This document shows, in pieces, positions 29,836-33,133 of a DNA stretch of 33,133 nt. The position numbers and the translations under genes were made by a program. The notes beneath the pieces are model-generated. The model saw nothing but the letters and a program-made list of their open reading frames with translations. It did not search any database and had not been told where the DNA came from. Every line of letters begins with the position of its first letter. Position 1 is the first letter of the stretch. Origin of the DNA: a virus; the IMG/VR virus record IMGVR_UViG_3300049846_001230, positions 1 to 33,133 of that record, one strand, 5' to 3'.

Positions 29836-31362
29836 TTGACAGACATAACGGCTTCAATAGAAAGATATATTTATTATAAAAACAACAAGTGGGCTTTTCT
29901 GACCCAATGCTGCTACACCAAAGATGAAGTAAATGTAAAAGATCCGATTAAGCTTATGCCTGACAAGGAATATCTTGAACTTTATGCTACTCTTTGGGAG
30001 CGTTATCCGCTTTTAGCTATTCCAAAGACTCGTCGTATGACGTTTTCATGGACTACAATATGCCTATATCTGCATGATGCTATCTTTAACAGAGTTAGGA
30101 ACTTTGCTTTCGTTTCTAAGAAAGAAGATGACGCTGATGACTTAATCAGAAGGGCTAAGTTCATATTTGACCACATTCCTGAGGACAAGATTCCGAGAGC
30201 TCTGCTACCTGAGTGCGAATACAAGTTCAATCATCTTAGCTTTCCGAGTCTTGATTCTAAAATCAGGGGCTTTCCTCAGGGAGCAGATCAGCTTCGTCAG
30301 TTTACGTTTTCTGGAATCTTTGGGGATGAGTCAGCTTTCTGGGATCAGGCTGAGGAGTTTTATTCAGCAACCTTTCCTACAATTGATGGTGGCGGCCGTA
30401 TGACTCTGGTTTCTTCTCCAGCTCCAGGCTTCTTTAAGCGTTTATGCTTTGATGCTATGGACGTACCAGGTGACATTAACGTAACTGAGCATCAGCCTAA
30501 CTACACTTCTCCTATGCAGGGTGTGAGGCTTTGGAAGAACAAGAAAAACAGATTCTTGGTTCTTGAGATTCACTATACTGCCGATCCAACTAAGCGTGAT
30601 CCGAGCTATAAGGAATCGATTAAAAACTCTATGCCTTTGCCCAAATACCTTAGGGAATATGAGCTTGAATGGGACACCTACTCTGGTCAGCCTGTTTATC
30701 CTGAGTTCAATCAGAATGTCCATGTTGTGCATGATGAGCCTAAGCCCAGCTTTGGGCTTCCGATGCTGATAGCTTGGGACTTCGGACTCACTCCTGCTGC
30801 TGTTGTTGGTCAGTACGAGGGCAACACTCTTTATGTGATGAAAGAGTTTACCGGAATAAACATTGGGGCTGAGAGATTTGTTCCTCAGGTGATTGCTCAG
30901 CTTAGGCTGCTTTATCCTGAGTTTTCTGATCTCAAAAAACACTGGAAATGCTGGGTCGATCCATCTGGGTTTAACAGAAACGACAACGATGAGCGCAGAA
31001 CTGCCGATACTGTTGCTAAAAATGGCTTCAATCCGATGCCTGGAGGGATAACTTGGGAAGGCAGAAGGCAATCTGTAGCAGATTTGCTCTCTAAGCTTGA
31101 CAAAGGGCTCCCGACTTTTCAGATTTATGAAAAAGGCTGTCCAGTTTTGGTTAAAGGCTTTAAAGGCGGCTACCATTATCCTGACAAAAACATGGAGATA
31201 GCCCCGAATCAGCTACGACCTGTGAAAAACGCTGCATCTCATCCTCACGATTGTCTACAATATATTTGCGGTGGAATAAAAAGCATTAAGGCTGATTATG
31301 GCTTTACTATTCCTACGCCTTCATACAGTAAGGACATGAGAAATGGCAGAACAAAATACTGA
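29836..31362 (+). CDS. Terminase large subunit (TerL)
   Basis: The product has 508 residues from TTG 29836, with AAGGAG five bases upstream. The ATPase domain has LLAIPKTRRMTFSW at about 59-72 in place of a standard Walker A, and Walker B FGDESAF with D164-E165, then a coupling motif LVSSPAPG. The nuclease domain has AWDFGLTP (D315), WVDPSG (D375) and SHPHDCLQY (D472). It cuts and pumps DNA into the procapsid with TerS and the portal. It overlaps the portal start by 20 nt. Confidence 0.92.
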   Translation: MTDITASIERYIYYKNNKWAFLTQCCYTKDEVNVKDPIKLMPDKEYLELYATLWERYPLLAIPKTRRMTFSWTTICLYLHDAIFNRVRNFAFVSKKEDDADDLIRRAKFIFDHIPEDKIPRALLPECEYKFNHLSFPSLDSKIRGFPQGADQLRQFTFSGIFGDESAFWDQAEEFYSATFPTIDGGGRMTLVSSPAPGFFKRLCFDAMDVPGDINVTEHQPNYTSPMQGVRLWKNKKNRFLVLEIHYTADPTKRDPSYKESIKNSMPLPKYLREYELEWDTYSGQPVYPEFNQNVHVVHDEPKPSFGLPMLIAWDFGLTPAAVVGQYEGNTLYVMKEFTGINIGAERFVPQVIAQLRLLYPEFSDLKKHWKCWVDPSGFNRNDNDERRTADTVAKNGFNPMPGGITWEGRRQSVADLLSKLDKGLPTFQIYEKGCPVLVKGFKGGYHYPDKNMEIAPNQLRPVKNAASHPHDCLQYICGGIKSIKADYGFTIPTPSYSKDMRNGRTKY

Positions 31363-33133
31363 GTTTAAAGATAGCGACCTGATAAATTATTTAGAGAATT
31401 GTAGAAAAGAAGCTTCTGAGGCTAAACGAGACCGAATGGACAAGAATCGAGTCAATTTCGATGCCTACCATTTGCGTCAGGATTGGTCGCACAAGCTTAA
31501 GGGGCAAAGCCGAGAGTTCTTGCCTAAGGTTGCAACTGCTGTCGAACAGAACGCCAATATGATTCAACAAGGCCTGCTTGATTTAGGGAAGTGGTTCAAT
31601 GTCACGCCTCAAGCTGGCTTAAATGAAGATATGATGAGTATCAAGCCAAGTGTTATCTATAATCTTCTTGAGCGTCAGCTAAGCAAAGATGGGTTTGTTA
31701 AAAAGACTGGAGATATGCTTAAGCTTGGGATGCTTGGGGGTTTGATTATTGTTAAGGTGGGCGGAAAGTACGTCAATAAGCCTAAGTTTGTGGTTGAGCA
31801 AGAAGTTAAAAAGGGAAAATACTTCAAAAAGCTTATCAAGAAGGACTTAAAAGCATGGCAGCTTGATATTCAGCTTATCAGGCAAGAGGACTACTACCCA
31901 GACCCTACGGGAAGAAGGCTTTATGAGGCTTGCGATTTCTACATGGATCTGCACGAGGTTAAGAGACTTGCTGAAGGTGACGATGCCATTTATGACATGA
32001 AGGCTGTCGAGCAGCTTGCTGGGGGGCTTGATTCCACAGGCCAGAGTCAGGAATGGGCTAAGTCCAGAGAGACTGATCAGAATGTTGCTGGGGGCGGGTA
32101 CAGAAAGCAGATCAAGATCACTGAGGTTTGGGGTAACGTCTTGGACTCAGAAGGAAACTTGGTTTATGAAAATGTAGTCTATACCGTTGCTAATGATCGA
32201 TTTGTTATTCAGAAACCTACTCCGAATCCTTACTGGCATCAAGAAAGTCCGTTTGTGACTGATTCTATTCTCTCGGTTCCTCATGCCGTTTGGCCTAAAG
32301 CTATGATGGATGCAGCAACAAGCTTGAACTTATCTGCTAACGAAATCTTTAATCTCCTGCTTGACTCTGGAATTGTTTCTGTTCATGGGATTAAGCAGCT
32401 TAGAAAAGACTGGTTAGACGATCCTTCTCAGGTTTCTAACGGTGTTGAGCAGGGCTCTACCTTGCTTGTAAACTCATCTTGCCCTCCAGGTCAGAAGGTT
32501 TTGGAATCGGTTTATACCGGAGGCCAGCCGAATGAAGCTATGAACATGCTGAATGTTGTTAATCAGGAGTCGGCTGCTGCTATGTTTACGAGTGAGATCC
32601 GATCAGGCGGGGCTGATATGAAGAACATCAGAGCGACTGCTGTGGTTGAGAACTCTCAAGCTCTTAACAACATGGCTTCTGGAATGATTAAGAACATTGA
32701 GGGTGATGACAACTCTGGGCTTATTACTCAGATTCTTATTAAGGCTTGGAAAACTATTGCTCAAAATATGGACGATCTTGACAGTGCAGAAGTTAAGGCT
32801 TTGATAGGAGAAAAAGAGGCTCGTAGGATTTTAGCTATGGGTCGTGAACAGGTTTTTGTTGATACGGTTCAAAGCAGCAGATTTAGAGTTTTCGGAATCT
32901 CGGCCGTGATGAATAAGATGAAAGATTTCACAAAACTTACTGCTATGATGCAGACTATTTTTTCCAACCCTATGCTCACAGAAGCGTTTCTTAAAAAATA
33001 CTCTATTCCTAAGTTTCTGGACGAGATTATGCTTTCGCTTGACATCAATACCTTTAAGCTTGAAGCTGATTCAAACGAAGGTGGAGAACTGACTGAAGAA
33101 GCTGCTCCAGCCCCTATGGGCGCTGACGTAAAC
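31343..33133 (+). CDS. Portal protein (partial, C terminus outside the window)
   Basis: ATG 31343 lies inside the end of TerL. At least 597 residues are visible without a stop. The N terminus is helical (LENCRKEASEAKRDRMDKNRVNF), followed by YHLRQDWSHKLKGQSREFLPKV and VATAVEQNANMI, then a WPKAMMDAATSLNLSANEIFNLLLD helix and GGADMKNIRATAVVENSQALNN, consistent with a podovirus-type portal of the P22/Bcep22-like kind. It forms the dodecameric ring at the packaging vertex. The next genes (scaffold, capsid) are not visible. Confidence 0.85.
   Translation, partial: MAEQNTEFKDSDLINYLENCRKEASEAKRDRMDKNRVNFDAYHLRQDWSHKLKGQSREFLPKVATAVEQNANMIQQGLLDLGKWFNVTPQAGLNEDMMSIKPSVIYNLLERQLSKDGFVKKTGDMLKLGMLGGLIIVKVGGKYVNKPKFVVEQEVKKGKYFKKLIKKDLKAWQLDIQLIRQEDYYPDPTGRRLYEACDFYMDLHEVKRLAEGDDAIYDMKAVEQLAGGLDSTGQSQEWAKSRETDQNVAGGGYRKQIKITEVWGNVLDSEGNLVYENVVYTVANDRFVIQKPTPNPYWHQESPFVTDSILSVPHAVWPKAMMDAATSLNLSANEIFNLLLDSGIVSVHGIKQLRKDWLDDPSQVSNGVEQGSTLLVNSSCPPGQKVLESVYTGGQPNEAMNMLNVVNQESAAAMFTSEIRSGGADMKNIRATAVVENSQALNNMASGMIKNIEGDDNSGLITQILIKAWKTIAQNMDDLDSAEVKALIGEKEARRILAMGREQVFVDTVQSSRFRVFGISAVMNKMKDFTKLTAMMQTIFSNPMLTEAFLKKYSIPKFLDEIMLSLDINTFKLEADSNEGGELTEEAAPAPMGADVN

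Noticed and set aside
30442-31176. Long open frame on the minus strand within TerL
   Set aside because: It is fully antisense to a gene with clear ATPase and nuclease motifs; the product has no motif and no ribosome site.
1-33133. Search for CRISPR arrays, insertion sequences, integrase, att sites and repressor
   Set aside because: No regularly spaced repeat array, transposase, recombinase signature or CI-like gene was seen; the tRNA alone is not evidence of an attachment site.

Overview
The window is most of the genome of a tailed double-stranded DNA phage. Dense, mostly overlapping genes run in two opposed blocks around an AT-rich control region (about 21.03-22.35 kb). GC looks like roughly 40% by eye. 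The head and ejection genes (TerL, portal, then a row of small and large coiled-coil virion proteins resembling the T7 gp13-gp16 block in order) suggest a short-tailed, podovirus-like phage. I saw no integrase, repressor, transposase, CRISPR array or phage-type RNA polymerase. The host cannot be named. Promoter-like sites are sigma70-like and one operator matches the core Fur box, so a proteobacterium is likely but unproven.

Layout. (1) 1-5769, plus strand: the end of the late operon. It holds the tail of an unseen gene, two small paralogous virion proteins around a GNAT-like protein and an internal virion protein, then 401- and 741-residue ejection-type proteins and a Cys-rich 103-residue protein. 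(2) 5762-12161, minus strand: replication and recombination. From upstream to downstream these are a Sak4-like ATPase, a 99-residue protein, a DUF669/SSB-like protein, a terminator, a UDG-like/family A polymerase fusion, a DUF3987 helicase-like ATPase, a metallophosphoesterase and a few very small membrane proteins. (3) 12301-15870, minus strand: accessory genes, including a tRNA-Tyr(GUA), a GH24 lysozyme, coiled-coil proteins, Cys-pair microproteins and small membrane proteins. (4) 15869-21033, minus strand: the first genes of the leftward early operon, mostly small unknowns, with a Fe-S PD-(D/E)XK nuclease at the far end. (5) 21034-22351: non-coding control region. (6) 22352-33133, plus strand: late genes, with TerS, fibre or appendage-type proteins, a small membrane-protein cluster, more appendage proteins, TerL and the portal, which runs off the window.

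How it works together (inference). Leftward transcription from a promoter near 21.1 kb makes the early, replication and lysozyme genes. Rightward transcription from near 22.2 kb makes packaging, capsid and appendage genes. The tight 4-nt stop/start overlaps imply translational coupling across many early genes. The most unusual features are a family A DNA polymerase whose catalytic aspartates look replaced by arginine while its 3'-5' exonuclease motifs remain, a control region with a perfect Fur-type palindrome, phased inverted iterons and a 19-A tract, a large excess of AAGCTT sites with sharp deserts, and a series of tiny single-TM proteins that a standard gene caller would miss.
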